42,591 nucleotides of DNA from Crocinitomicaceae bacterium (GCA_023262855.1 JALQYQ010000073.1:1-42591); one strand, 5' to 3'. Shown: positions 26,673-34,495, counted from the first letter of the stretch. Notes: generated by a model not told the origin, from the sequence alone. Numbers and translations are program-made.

Positions 26673-27620
26673 ATGACAGAAGATAAATTAAACGCACTTT
26701 TTCAGGAAATGAATCAAGAAGTTATTGAAACAGTTCCGAATGATCTATTAAATTGGATTAAGAAGGATGCAACGAAAAAATCAAACCATAACAAGCTTAA
26801 AATTGGATTTTTGATCGTGAGCCTGCTAACAATCTTAGGAATACTAATGTACAGTACGACCGATAAATCAAAAAGTAAAAAGGAACTGAATCAACATGAA
26901 ACTAATTTAAAAAAACAAGAAAATCCAATAGGCACAACAACTAATGGTGCGAACTTTTATCAAAAAAACAACTTAAAACAACCTGTAAGTTCATTGGAAT
27001 TTTCTGGAGATGTAAAAACTGAACAACAATTGATAATGAATCAAGATTCATTAACTGAATTTAAAATTGGACAGTTAGCATTTAGAAAATTGACCCGTGA
27101 ACATCCCGCAATTTTGTACGACGAAATTATGAAATCAAGCTCAAGTGCATTTACCTTGTTAAATCCATTTCAACCGAAGAATGGAGCAATTATGGATTCA
27201 ACGTTGAGATTTTTAAATGCATTGGTAATGCTGGATTCCATAAAATCCTATCGTTCTGTTCGGCAATTTTTCATGGATGATCGCACGAGTTATCTTTACA
27301 TGTATGATGATTACATTGTACTTTCCTACCGTTACAGAGGTGCGAATTTCTTCCGTTCTGGAAAAGCGTATGAAACTGGTGAATTAATAGTTGATGGTAA
27401 ACAGATTCAAATAGTCGGTTTTCAATGTGATAATCGATATACAACAGCACATTTTGGTCAACGCTTTTATTTAGGAATAGGAACAAACGATGATGGCACT
27501 CGAGAAATTATCATTTTTAATTACTTGTGGGCGCCTTCAACAATTATAAAAGGTCACAATGCTACCGTCCAAGAAAAGGACCAACTAACCAAACTCTCAA
27601 ATGCTCAAAAGAATTTATAA
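26673..27620 (+). CDS. Probable membrane-bound anti-sigma factor
   Basis: The 315-residue protein has an N-terminal cytosolic segment of about 40 residues (NALFQEMNQEVIETVPNDLLNWIKKDA), one membrane helix (about 43-60), a Lys/Asn-rich linker and a C-terminal domain of about 180 residues that would lie in the periplasm. It follows the ECF sigma gene by 11 bases. The layout is that of anti-sigma proteins in Bacteroidota. I do not see the zinc-binding HxxxCxxC motif, so it is not a ZAS-type factor. The C-terminal domain has no family I recognise; YLYMYDDYIVLSYRYRG and TAHFGQRFYLG suggest a beta-rich sensor. The call rests on topology and position. Confidence 0.65.
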   Translation: MTEDKLNALFQEMNQEVIETVPNDLLNWIKKDATKKSNHNKLKIGFLIVSLLTILGILMYSTTDKSKSKKELNQHETNLKKQENPIGTTTNGANFYQKNNLKQPVSSLEFSGDVKTEQQLIMNQDSLTEFKIGQLAFRKLTREHPAILYDEIMKSSSSAFTLLNPFQPKNGAIMDSTLRFLNALVMLDSIKSYRSVRQFFMDDRTSYLYMYDDYIVLSYRYRGANFFRSGKAYETGELIVDGKQIQIVGFQCDNRYTTAHFGQRFYLGIGTNDDGTREIIIFNYLWAPSTIIKGHNATVQEKDQLTKLSNAQKNL

Positions 27621-27637
27621 CTTTTGAGCATTTATTT
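27601..27637 (+). terminator. Terminator overlapping the anti-sigma stop codon
   Basis: ATGCTCAAAAG (27601-27611) and CTTTTGAGCAT (27621-27631) are a perfect 11-base inverted repeat with a nine-base loop, followed by TTATTTT. The stop codon TAA (27618-27620) lies in the loop. It probably ends the sigma/anti-sigma transcript before the lipoprotein array. Confidence 0.8.
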
Positions 27638-27722
27638 TCCTTTGATTTATTTAATTTGCGATTTCCGCAAGCAACTTCTTATCGCCTACTGAATTGTAAA
27701 ATGGTGTTTTAAGTCGTGAGCA

Positions 27723-27730
27723 TATATTTG
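27723..27730 (+). promoter_or_regulatory. -7 promoter box for the first tandem lipoprotein gene
   Basis: TATATTTG fits TAnnTTTG and lies 22 bases before the ATG at 27753. The nearest TTG (27694-27696) gives a long 26-base spacer. This could be a weak housekeeping promoter. An ECF-dependent promoter elsewhere cannot be excluded. Confidence 0.45.
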
Positions 27731-27752
27731 CTTAAACTTAAAAACAACCACT

Positions 27753-28484
27753 ATGAAAATGTATTTACTTTTGGCAAGTATTTGTATTGCACTTCTTCAA
27801 TCGTGCGGCACTAGTTCGAATGTTACTTCCAACTTTTCCATTCAGAAACGAAAATATAACAAGGGATGGAATGTGAAAGAGTTGTTTCAGCATAAATTAA
27901 AGTCAAATGTTTCAGAAACAAAGACAATTGAGAAACACCCTATTAAAGCAACCCAAGTTGAAGAAAATTCTACCGAAACAACTGCTTTATCTGTTCCGAT
28001 TTCAATCCCGAGTTCAAGCAATGAAATAAATGCGGATAAAGAAATAGATGGTGAATCCAACATTTTAATTGACCAAAAAGAGTCAACATTAGAAGAAACT
28101 ATTCAGATTCAACAAAATGAAATTGAAAATCCAATTGAAAAAGATGAAGATCCAACTAATGGAAAGATAAGTCCAGAAATGAAGAAATTCAACACTTTTC
28201 ACAAGGTTTTATTAGGGATGTTCATTACTTCTCTTCTTTCGATAATTCTGGCAATTATTTTACAGTTTCCTACATTTATTCTTCCTTTTTTAATTCTAAG
28301 CTTCCCAATGTATGTCCTTTCCATAGTTCAAGCATTCAAAAATCCAAAGAAAGTGCCAGTTAAGGAACAGAACAAAGTATTTGACAATAAAAAAACATTT
28401 GCCGTAGTTTTGTTTTGGGTGGGAACTTTAATTTTAGCTTTAACTCTATGTTTCTTAATCATAGGCATACTTTTCTTCCTTTAA
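27753..28484 (+). CDS. Tandem lipoprotein paralogue 1 with FSIQKRKYNKGWNVK motif
   Basis: The 243-residue protein has a lipoprotein signal (LLQSC, Cys18). The motif FSIQKRKYNKGWNVKELFQHK follows at 28-48. Next comes a long acidic, Ser/Thr/Glu-rich low-complexity linker (about 50-140). The C-terminus has hydrophobic segments at about 150-193 (probably two helices) and 215-243. A lipid anchor plus C-terminal membrane helices is an odd combination that would put both ends at the membrane. I do not know a function. Similar short KRKY.KG motifs occur, from memory, in other Bacteroidota lipoproteins. The motif region is identical at 62 consecutive bases to paralogue 2 (28582-28643). Confidence 0.75.
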   Translation: MKMYLLLASICIALLQSCGTSSNVTSNFSIQKRKYNKGWNVKELFQHKLKSNVSETKTIEKHPIKATQVEENSTETTALSVPISIPSSSNEINADKEIDGESNILIDQKESTLEETIQIQQNEIENPIEKDEDPTNGKISPEMKKFNTFHKVLLGMFITSLLSIILAIILQFPTFILPFLILSFPMYVLSIVQAFKNPKKVPVKEQNKVFDNKKTFAVVLFWVGTLILALTLCFLIIGILFFL

Positions 28485-28518
28485 GTATCTGTATAGCTGA
28501 AAATTAACTTTTTTAAAC

Positions 28519-29202
28519 ATGAAAAATTTTTTATTTATCACAACGATTGTTATAATTCTTCAATCTTGCGGAACAAGTTCAAATGTTACTTCCAACTTTT
28601 CCATTCAGAAACGAAAATATAACAAGGGATGGAATGTGAAAGATTTGTTTCAGTATAAACAATCGATGAATGATTCAAAAGAGTCTGATGTGATAATAGT
28701 TCCTAATGAAAATCATCCTGTTTCAGAAAATAAGGCGGAAACTAAAACGAATGATGAAACTTTTTCAACTCATAGTTCAAACAAGGAAATAATTGTTGAC
28801 AAAGAAATCGAAAATGAAGCTAAAATTTTTAATGACCAAAAAGCACCAACATTGAAGGAACATGTTCTGATTCAACAAACGGAAATTGAAACTCCAATTG
28901 TAAAAGATGAGGATCCAAAAGAAAGTGAAATCAGTCCAGAATTGAAACGATTCAATAAATATCATAAAATTATGGAAGTACTTCTTATTTGTGCGATATT
29001 TACTCTTTTAACATCACTCGTTCCACTTTACGTTTTATTAATAATCCAGCGTTTTCGAAACGCCAAAGTTGTGCCAAATGAAGAGCGTAACGAAGAATAT
29101 TTCAAAAAAAAGCAGTTTGCAGATGTTTTTTTTATTCTGGGAACTTTATTGTTGATTATTAGCGCAATAGTAATCGCAATATTGTTGATATCAATAATGT
29201 AA
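28519..29202 (+). CDS. Tandem lipoprotein paralogue 2 with FSIQKRKYNKGWNVK motif
   Basis: The 227-residue protein has a lipoprotein signal (ILQSC), the conserved motif (FSIQKRKYNKGWNVKDLFQYK), an acidic linker and C-terminal membrane helices. It matches paralogue 1 along its whole length: DQKAPTLKEH..IQQTEIETPIVKDEDP..SEISPELKRFNKYHK lines up with DQKESTLEET..IQQNEIENPIEKDEDP..GKISPEMKKFNTFHK. It begins 34 bases after paralogue 1. The tail segment (RFRNAKVVPNEERNEEYFKKKQFADVFFILGTLLL) also has a clear counterpart there. These two are therefore the more recent duplicates. Function unknown. Confidence 0.75.
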   Translation: MKNFLFITTIVIILQSCGTSSNVTSNFSIQKRKYNKGWNVKDLFQYKQSMNDSKESDVIIVPNENHPVSENKAETKTNDETFSTHSSNKEIIVDKEIENEAKIFNDQKAPTLKEHVLIQQTEIETPIVKDEDPKESEISPELKRFNKYHKIMEVLLICAIFTLLTSLVPLYVLLIIQRFRNAKVVPNEERNEEYFKKKQFADVFFILGTLLLIISAIVIAILLISIM

Positions 29203-29248
29203 TTCCATAGTTTTAATTTATAATTTAACACTTACACAAACATTAAAT

Positions 29249-29983
29249 ATGAAAAACTCATTTTATATCCTTACACTTTTATTAATAGTACTAAACTCCT
29301 GCGGATCTAGCTCATCTGTAACTAACAATTTCTCCATTCAAAAGAGAAAATATAACAAGGGATGGAATGTGAAAGATTTGTTTCAGCATAAACAAAATGA
29401 TGAAGCTGCTGTGGTCGATATGAAATCGAAAAATCAAGATAAAGAGCAAGTACTTGTTAAAAATGAAAAATTGAAAACTGAACTTGTTCAGGAAAACAGC
29501 ACTTACCAATTAGAGAGTGAAATAACAGCAACTGCTTCTAATGTTAAAACACCAGAATTAGTAGTTCAGGGGGATTTGAAAGAACCTATGGATAACCCAA
29601 GCCTGGAAAATTCAAAAATTTCAGAATCGGAACATCTGAATACAACTTCGGATACAACAGAATCATCGAAAACATTGGAAGATAAGAGTGAAAAAATTCC
29701 TGACATGTTGTTCAGGGTTTTCTTTATTATTGGATTTAGCATCGCGATAATCACAATTGTCCTAACTCTATTAAACCTAGCAGGTGACGCAGCATTAGCA
29801 TTTTTATTGATTCTGTTCCTGGTTGATGTCACTTCGCTTTTTATCGTTTTAGCTTTATTAGTAAAGAGAGCCAAAAACAAAAATCTCTACAAAGAACCCG
29901 GTTATCTTGTTGTATTAACAGAACTATTGTTTGGTATTATTTCTGCTACCGCTTTGATACTATTTATAGAATATGCCTTCTGA
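29249..29983 (+). CDS. Tandem lipoprotein paralogue 3 with FSIQKRKYNKGWNVK motif
   Basis: The 244-residue protein has a lipoprotein signal (VLNSC) and the same motif (FSIQKRKYNKGWNVKDLFQHK). The acidic Ser/Thr-rich linker (about 50-150) has little residue identity to the other two. The C-terminal membrane segments are about 152-176, 180-205 and 218-242. The motif bases around GAAAATATAACAAGGGATGG and beyond are shared with both paralogues, while linker and helices have diverged. It lies 46 bases after paralogue 2, and a terminator follows it. Function unknown; the motif is the only part under visible constraint across all three. Confidence 0.72.
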   Translation: MKNSFYILTLLLIVLNSCGSSSSVTNNFSIQKRKYNKGWNVKDLFQHKQNDEAAVVDMKSKNQDKEQVLVKNEKLKTELVQENSTYQLESEITATASNVKTPELVVQGDLKEPMDNPSLENSKISESEHLNTTSDTTESSKTLEDKSEKIPDMLFRVFFIIGFSIAIITIVLTLLNLAGDAALAFLLILFLVDVTSLFIVLALLVKRAKNKNLYKEPGYLVVLTELLFGIISATALILFIEYAF

Positions 29984-30011
29984 TAGTTAACATTGCATTA
30001 CAAGAAGAAAT

Positions 30012-30048
30012 AAAAAGGCAATACAATTCAGTATTGTCTTTTTTTTTG
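30012..30048 (+). terminator. Terminator after the lipoprotein array
   Basis: AAAAAGGCAATAC (30012-30024) pairs with GTATTGTCTTTTT (30031-30043) with one G-T pair and a six-base loop, followed by a long T-run. Confidence 0.88.
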
Positions 30049-30090
30049 GTTATTAATTTTTATTTGCGAAAAATTAATAAAAACACAAAA

Positions 30091-30166
30091 GTAAATCGTA
30101 ATATTGCAATATAGTAAATTTACATTTTTACAAATTTGCTAATTTGCAAAGTTCGAAAGTTCGAAA
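30091..30166. promoter_or_regulatory. Candidate ArsR operator/promoter region
   Basis: It contains the perfect palindrome ATATTGCAATAT (30101-30112), direct repeats AATTTGC (30133-30139, 30141-30147) with the palindrome TTTGCAAA (30143-30150), and tandem AGTTCGAA (30150-30157, 30158-30165). This density of symmetric elements just before arsR fits an autoregulated ArsR-family promoter. Which element is bound is not decided. Confidence 0.5.
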
Positions 30167-30190
30167 AAAACAATTTTAACAAGTCAAATC

Positions 30191-30523
30191 ATGGGAGCAT
30201 CAAAATCAGATCATTTCACAGAAGAACAAAATGAACTCTCAATTCTCTTTAAGGCGCTAGGTCATCCAGCTCGAATTGCAATCATTCAACATATTCTGTC
30301 AACAAAATCGTGCATTTGTGGTGATCTAGTAGAGAAATTCCCCTTATCACAAGCAACAATTTCACAGCATTTAAAAGAACTTAAATACGCGAATATTATT
30401 CAAGGAACAATCGAAGGAAACTCAATTTGTTACTGTTTAAATCCTCAGACTCTAGAAAAATTAAATCAAGTGATTAATCATTTTATCGATTCTGAAAAAT
30501 GCAAAGGAACACAATGCTGTTAA
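30191..30523 (+). CDS. arsR: ArsR/SmtB family arsenic-responsive repressor
   Basis: The 110-residue winged-helix regulator has KALGHPARIAIIQHIL (21-36) and the recognition helix LSQATISQHLKEL (52-64), typical of ArsR. A Cys-x-Cys pair, Cys41 and Cys43 (SCICGDL), sits where ArsR proteins bind As(III)/Sb(III). Cys80, Cys82 and a C-terminal CKGTQCC (104-110) give seven Cys in total. It is first in an operon with DUF6428, arsenate reductase and ACR3 genes, which fits arsenite-relieved repression. The cysteine-rich tail is an addition I do not expect in the basic family. Confidence 0.93.
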   Translation: MGASKSDHFTEEQNELSILFKALGHPARIAIIQHILSTKSCICGDLVEKFPLSQATISQHLKELKYANIIQGTIEGNSICYCLNPQTLEKLNQVINHFIDSEKCKGTQCC

Positions 30524-30546
30524 AATAATACTCAAATTATATAGTT

Positions 30547-31020
30547 ATGAAACTTTCAGACATTAAAAATCAATTAAACGCATTAAGCGAAGTCGTTTTC
30601 CAATTGCCAAATGGCACATTTGTACCAAATCACTTTCATGTGACAGAAGTAGGATTAATTACCAAAAATTTTATTGATTGTGGCGGAACTGTTCGCGAAG
30701 AAAAAGTAATTAATTTCCAATTATGGGAAGCAAATGATTTTGATCACCGTTTAGCACCTCAGAAATTAATTAACATTATCGAACTTTCTGAGAAAGTACT
30801 TAATCTTCCAGATTATGAAATAGAAGTGGAATACCAAAGTGACACCATTGGAAAATTTGGCTTAGAATTTAACGGAAAGCATTTCTTACTTACCTCAAAA
30901 CAAACGGCTTGCTTAGCAGAAGACAAATGCGGTATTCCACAAGAAAAATTGAAAATTAATCTAAAAGACTTAAGCACAGACCAAAATGCATGTTGCACTC
31001 CTGGCGGTAAATGCTGTTAA
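30547..31020 (+). CDS. DUF6428 family protein of the ars operon
   Basis: The 157-residue protein has the start typical of DUF6428 (NHFHVTEVGLITKNFIDCGG at 28-47). From memory, this family recurs in Bacteroidota ars clusters. Cysteines are concentrated at the C-terminus: Cys122, Cys128, then CCTPGGKCC (149-157). No enzyme motif is visible. A role as a thiol protein that binds or hands over arsenite is plausible from the cysteines and the context, but untested. It sits 23 bases after arsR and 15 before the reductase. Confidence 0.75.
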   Translation: MKLSDIKNQLNALSEVVFQLPNGTFVPNHFHVTEVGLITKNFIDCGGTVREEKVINFQLWEANDFDHRLAPQKLINIIELSEKVLNLPDYEIEVEYQSDTIGKFGLEFNGKHFLLTSKQTACLAEDKCGIPQEKLKINLKDLSTDQNACCTPGGKCC

Positions 31021-31035
31021 TTAATTTTTCAAGAT

Positions 31036-31647
31036 ATGTTTGAACCTATTCAGCTTCTTTGTGATGAATTAATTCTCGGATTCGATTCAATTCCCAATGA
31101 ACGAAAGATATTATTATCAAAAATCAGTTCTTTCATTCAAGAAAGAAAATATAAAAATCAGGAAATTAACTTGGTTTATGTGTGTACGCACAATTCTCGA
31201 AGAAGCCATTTTGGACAAATATGGTCGGCTGTAGCTGCCAACTATTTTCATTTAAAAAATGTCAACACGTTTTCTGGTGGAACTGAAGCAACAGCCTTTA
31301 ATCAGAATGCAATCAATGCGTTAACATCAGTAGGTTTTGAAATCGAAAAGCTAAACGATTCCGATAACCCGCACTACTCTGTGAAATTTGGACTTGCAGA
31401 TAAAACAATTTGCTTCTCAAAAACAGTTGATGATAAAGCGAATCCAACAGCCAATTTCGCGGCGATTATGACTTGTTCCGATGCTGATCAAAATTGTCCT
31501 TTTATTCCCGGAGTGGATTTACGCATAGGGACAACCTACGACGATCCAAAAGCATTCGATGGAACTGAATTACAAGACAAAATGTACAATGAACGTTCTA
31601 TCCAAATTGCTACAGAATGTTTATATGTTTTCTCTCAAATTAAATAA
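31036..31647 (+). CDS. arsC: Arsenate reductase, low-molecular-weight phosphatase type
   Basis: The 203-residue protein carries the CX5R phosphatase loop in VYVCTHNSRRSHFGQ (Cys50 to Arg56). A Cys pair seven apart follows (Cys147 and Cys154 in IMTCSDADQNCPFIPG). This is the arrangement of the thioredoxin-coupled ArsC of Staphylococcus aureus, where the three cysteines relay a disulfide. The acidic YDDPKAFDG (168-176) supplies the likely general acid. About 40 extra N-terminal residues precede the core, and a further part separates the loop from the Cys pair. It would reduce arsenate to arsenite, which the next gene's product exports. Confidence 0.92.
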   Translation: MFEPIQLLCDELILGFDSIPNERKILLSKISSFIQERKYKNQEINLVYVCTHNSRRSHFGQIWSAVAANYFHLKNVNTFSGGTEATAFNQNAINALTSVGFEIEKLNDSDNPHYSVKFGLADKTICFSKTVDDKANPTANFAAIMTCSDADQNCPFIPGVDLRIGTTYDDPKAFDGTELQDKMYNERSIQIATECLYVFSQIK

Positions 31648-31655
31648 GCCTAATA

Positions 31656-32693
31656 ATGACAGAACAAAGAAAAAAACTCGGATTCTTAGATAAATATTTA
31701 ACCTTATGGATTTTCCTGGCGATGGGAATCGGAATAAGTATTGGTTATTTTATTCCATCTGCTGATGATTACATCAATTCATTTTCAAGTGGTACAACAA
31801 ATATACCACTGGCGATTGGTTTGCTTTTAATGATGTATCCACCTTTGACCAAAGTAGAATTTTCGAAAATCCCGAAAGTACTTGCGAAACCGAAACTTTT
31901 ACTAGTTTCATTTTTAATAACCTGGATTGTTGGACCGTTTTTAATGTTTTTGTTAGCCGTAACATTTCTCAATGATTTTCCAGATTACATGACTGGATTA
32001 ATTATCATCGGTTTAGCACCGTGTATTGCTATGGTTATCGTTTGGAATGAATTGGCTGAAGGGACTCGCGAAATGGTTGCAGGTTTGGTCGGGATTAATT
32101 CCTTACTTCAAGTGTTATTTTTTAGCCTCTACGCCTATTTCTATCTTGAAATTGTTCTTCCTTGGTTTGGAATTAAAGCACTGAAAATTGATATCACAGT
32201 AGCGGAAATTGCAAAAACAGTTGGAATCTATTTAGGAATTCCTTTTGTAGCTGCCATACTTAGTCGTGCAATTTTAATAAAATCGAAAGGTGAAGTTTGG
32301 TTTAAAACGAAATTTCTTCCTTTTATTTCCCCAATTACACTGATTTCTTTGTTGTTTACAATAATCATTATGTTCAGCTTGAAAGGCGCAATGATTGTTT
32401 CCATTCCAATGGACGTTCTTCGTATTGCGATTCCATTGGTTATTTTCTTTGCCATTATGTTTTTAACGATGTTCTTTGTGGCAAAATGGTCTGGTGCCAA
32501 ATATGATGAAAATGCAACACTTTCGTTCACTGCATCAGGTAACAATTTCGAATTAGCGATCGCTGTTTCAATTGCTGTTTTTGGAATTAATTCTGGACAA
32601 GCATTTGCTGGAGTAATTGGTCCATTAGTGGAAGTTCCTACCTTGATTCTAATGGTTCAGCTTGCATTTTGGTTGAAACAGAAATTTTATTGA
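31656..32693 (+). CDS. ACR3 family arsenite efflux transporter
   Basis: The 345-residue protein has about ten membrane helices. GLAPCIAMVIVWNELAEG (119-136) contains Cys123, the conserved Cys of ACR3 transporters. SGNNFELAIAVSIAVFGI and GPLVEVPTLI near the end are further family marks. It exports arsenite (often antimonite) across the inner membrane using the proton gradient. It begins eight bases after the reductase stop, last in the arsR-DUF6428-arsC-ACR3 operon. Length is normal. No arsenite methyltransferase or ArsA-type ATPase is present. Confidence 0.95.
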   Translation: MTEQRKKLGFLDKYLTLWIFLAMGIGISIGYFIPSADDYINSFSSGTTNIPLAIGLLLMMYPPLTKVEFSKIPKVLAKPKLLLVSFLITWIVGPFLMFLLAVTFLNDFPDYMTGLIIIGLAPCIAMVIVWNELAEGTREMVAGLVGINSLLQVLFFSLYAYFYLEIVLPWFGIKALKIDITVAEIAKTVGIYLGIPFVAAILSRAILIKSKGEVWFKTKFLPFISPITLISLLFTIIIMFSLKGAMIVSIPMDVLRIAIPLVIFFAIMFLTMFFVAKWSGAKYDENATLSFTASGNNFELAIAVSIAVFGINSGQAFAGVIGPLVEVPTLILMVQLAFWLKQKFY

Positions 32694-32755
32694 AATCAAT
32701 ATAGAATTCTTTTAGTTCGAAAAAAAGTGACTAACTTAATACGAAAGAAACGACA

Positions 32756-33043
32756 ATGAATTTATCTGAATTGCACACGCAAAATCTTCCTTTGGAAACA
32801 AGTAAATTGTTTGAAGCAAATGAAGGAAAAGTAATCCATATTTCACTTTTAAAAGATGGTGTTTTAAAAGAACATATTACGAAAGTCCCAGCATTATTGA
32901 TTTGCATTCATGGTGAGACAGTTTACGAAGATGAAAATAATTTGCATTTAACACTTAAAAATGGTGATTTCGTAAAAATTGAACCAAGTATCAAACATTG
33001 GTTAAAGGGAATATCTCAAAGTAATTTGATTTTAATAAAATGA
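32756..33043 (+). CDS. Small cupin-like protein
   Basis: The 95-residue beta-rich protein has a single cupin-like layout: GKVIHISLLKDGVLKEHITKVPALLICIHGETVYEDE, then LKNGDFVKIEPSIKHWLKGI. One possible metal His pair is His40 and His78 or nearby, but the classic G(X)5HXH motif is incomplete, so metal binding is uncertain. Its stop overlaps the start of the DinB-like gene by four bases, indicating co-translation. It lies 62 bases after the ACR3 gene with no terminator between, so it may be read with the ars operon. Confidence 0.7.
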   Translation: MNLSELHTQNLPLETSKLFEANEGKVIHISLLKDGVLKEHITKVPALLICIHGETVYEDENNLHLTLKNGDFVKIEPSIKHWLKGISQSNLILIK

Positions 33044-33492
33044 ATACCACTTCCTCATTAATGGCTTTATGGAAAGAAGCTAGAAAACGATTTTCAGATC
33101 AATTGTCACAAGTCAACACCGATGACCTACGAAAGAAAATTTCACCAAATTCAAATAGCATTGGTTTTTTAATTCGACATATCGGTGATGTTGAATTGTT
33201 ATTTGCTAAAAATGTTTTTAAAGATTCACGTGTCTCTGTGATTGCAAAAACCGTGATCGACCAAAAAGATTCGGGTGAATGGAATAATCTTGATGAACTT
33301 TTGAATTACACAAGCAATTCTTTTCTCGCTTTAGAGTCAATTATTTCTAATCAAACAGAAGAAAACTGGAGTGAATTTGTAGAAACGAAAGAATTTGGAA
33401 CAAAATCAAAAGCAGAAGCTTTTGGAAGAATTATTTCCCATACTACCTACCACGCCGGACAAATTGCATTGATCAGAAAATACGGCAATTAA
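33040..33492 (+). CDS. DinB-like (DUF664/DUF1572-type) four-helix protein
   Basis: The 150-residue helical protein has candidate metal ligands at the DinB positions: His47 (LIRHIGD), and His134 and His138 (ISHTTYHAGQIALI). The final HxxxHxGQ pattern is the family's clearest mark. Members include Zn- or Ni-binding thiol transferases (bacillithiol or mycothiol-dependent) and many of unknown role. It starts in a four-base overlap with the cupin gene. Its stop shares TTAA with the convergent phosphatase gene. Confidence 0.85.
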   Translation: MNTTSSLMALWKEARKRFSDQLSQVNTDDLRKKISPNSNSIGFLIRHIGDVELLFAKNVFKDSRVSVIAKTVIDQKDSGEWNNLDELLNYTSNSFLALESIISNQTEENWSEFVETKEFGTKSKAEAFGRIISHTTYHAGQIALIRKYGN

Positions 33493-34436
33493 TTAAACAA
33501 TTCGACCATCACATTTCCTGATGTAGATCGATTTTTAACATTTAGCAATTCTAAAATAGTCGCATTTAAGTCCACTAAACTATAGGATTTTGAAAGCAGT
33601 ATATTCTTTTTAAAATCAGGTCCGAAAGCATAAAAATTAATGTGCCGACAACCATCGCATGAATCCCCATGAGAAGGAAAACCATCATTCACACCATCAA
33701 GATGTCGACCATGATCATTTGTAACAAATAGACTCGTTTTTCCTGCATAAAATGGATCATTTTGAATCATTTGCCAGATTTGATAAACATATTCATCCGT
33801 ATCCTTGATTCCTTTTAAATAGTTTGTCCAATTCGCTTGATGTCCAGAATAATCAGGTTCTCGAAAATTGACAAACAATACCTTTGGATGATGATTTTGT
33901 AATACATCTGTAATCACGGTGAATGTAGTGCTATCATCCCGGTAACCCGAACCAAGACCATTAACTCCACAATTCATAGAAGGAATAAACTGATCTTTCC
34001 AGTCTGAATCTGTTGTGTTTGCTAATCGTGCTAATTTATCTTTGCTTGTAACTAACCAAATTAAGTCTGAATCCCATTTTTTTTCTTTCAATAAAAGCTG
34101 AAAGAATGAAACATGGCTTGGATTTTCCAAACCCGTATTATCAATTGTTTGATAAAAACCTGTTGTGATTGCTGTGTGACCAGCAGTTGTATAGGTTTCT
34201 CCCTGGTTGTAAAAACTTGTAGACACAACTCCCTCCTTCGCTAAAACTGAATCCATTCGTGGAACATTGGAATGAAACGAATCTCCCCAAGTTTCAGAAT
34301 ATCTTGGTCCATCAACAACTATTACAATTACATTTTCAGTTATATAATCACGCATTTGGACTTTCGCTGAAACACAATGATTCAGCACCAAAATACTAAT
34401 AAAACCAATAATTGTAGTACCTAAAAATCGAACCAT
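33489..34436 (-). CDS. Alkaline phosphatase superfamily protein (phosphodiesterase/pyrophosphatase-like)
   Basis: The 315-residue protein has an N-terminal hydrophobic leader (1-24, with Cys21 in a poor lipobox). It has the fold marks of the superfamily: VIVVDGPRYSETWGD (38-52, Asp42 metal ligand), the nucleophile region GETYTTAGHTAITTGF (79-94, Thr83 or Thr84), VTNDHGRHLDG and FPSHGDSCDGC near 235-255 for the second metal site. Thr and the THxT-like region suggest a phosphate mono- or diesterase rather than a sulfatase. It should act in the periplasm. It follows clpC at a terminator and has its own start. Confidence 0.85.
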   Translation of the reverse strand: MVRFLGTTIIGFISILVLNHCVSAKVQMRDYITENVIVIVVDGPRYSETWGDSFHSNVPRMDSVLAKEGVVSTSFYNQGETYTTAGHTAITTGFYQTIDNTGLENPSHVSFFQLLLKEKKWDSDLIWLVTSKDKLARLANTTDSDWKDQFIPSMNCGVNGLGSGYRDDSTTFTVITDVLQNHHPKVLFVNFREPDYSGHQANWTNYLKGIKDTDEYVYQIWQMIQNDPFYAGKTSLFVTNDHGRHLDGVNDGFPSHGDSCDGCRHINFYAFGPDFKKNILLSKSYSLVDLNATILELLNVKNRSTSGNVMVELFN

Positions 34437-34462
34437 TTTGTTTGTTTTGAAAAAGCAAGTTA

Positions 34463-34492
34463 CAAAAAAAGGTCACCTTTCGATGACCTTTT
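34463..34492 (-). terminator. Terminator downstream of clpC
   Basis: Read on the minus strand, AAAAGGTCA (from plus 34484-34492) pairs with TGACCTTTT (plus 34467-34475) around an eight-base loop, followed by a run of T (plus A-run 34464-34470). It separates clpC from the phosphatase-like gene. Confidence 0.85.
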
Positions 34493-34495
34493 CAT

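Noticed and set aside
26673..27620. Zinc-binding anti-sigma (ZAS) assignment
   Set aside because: No HxxxCxxC motif is present, so only the general membrane anti-sigma layout is claimed.
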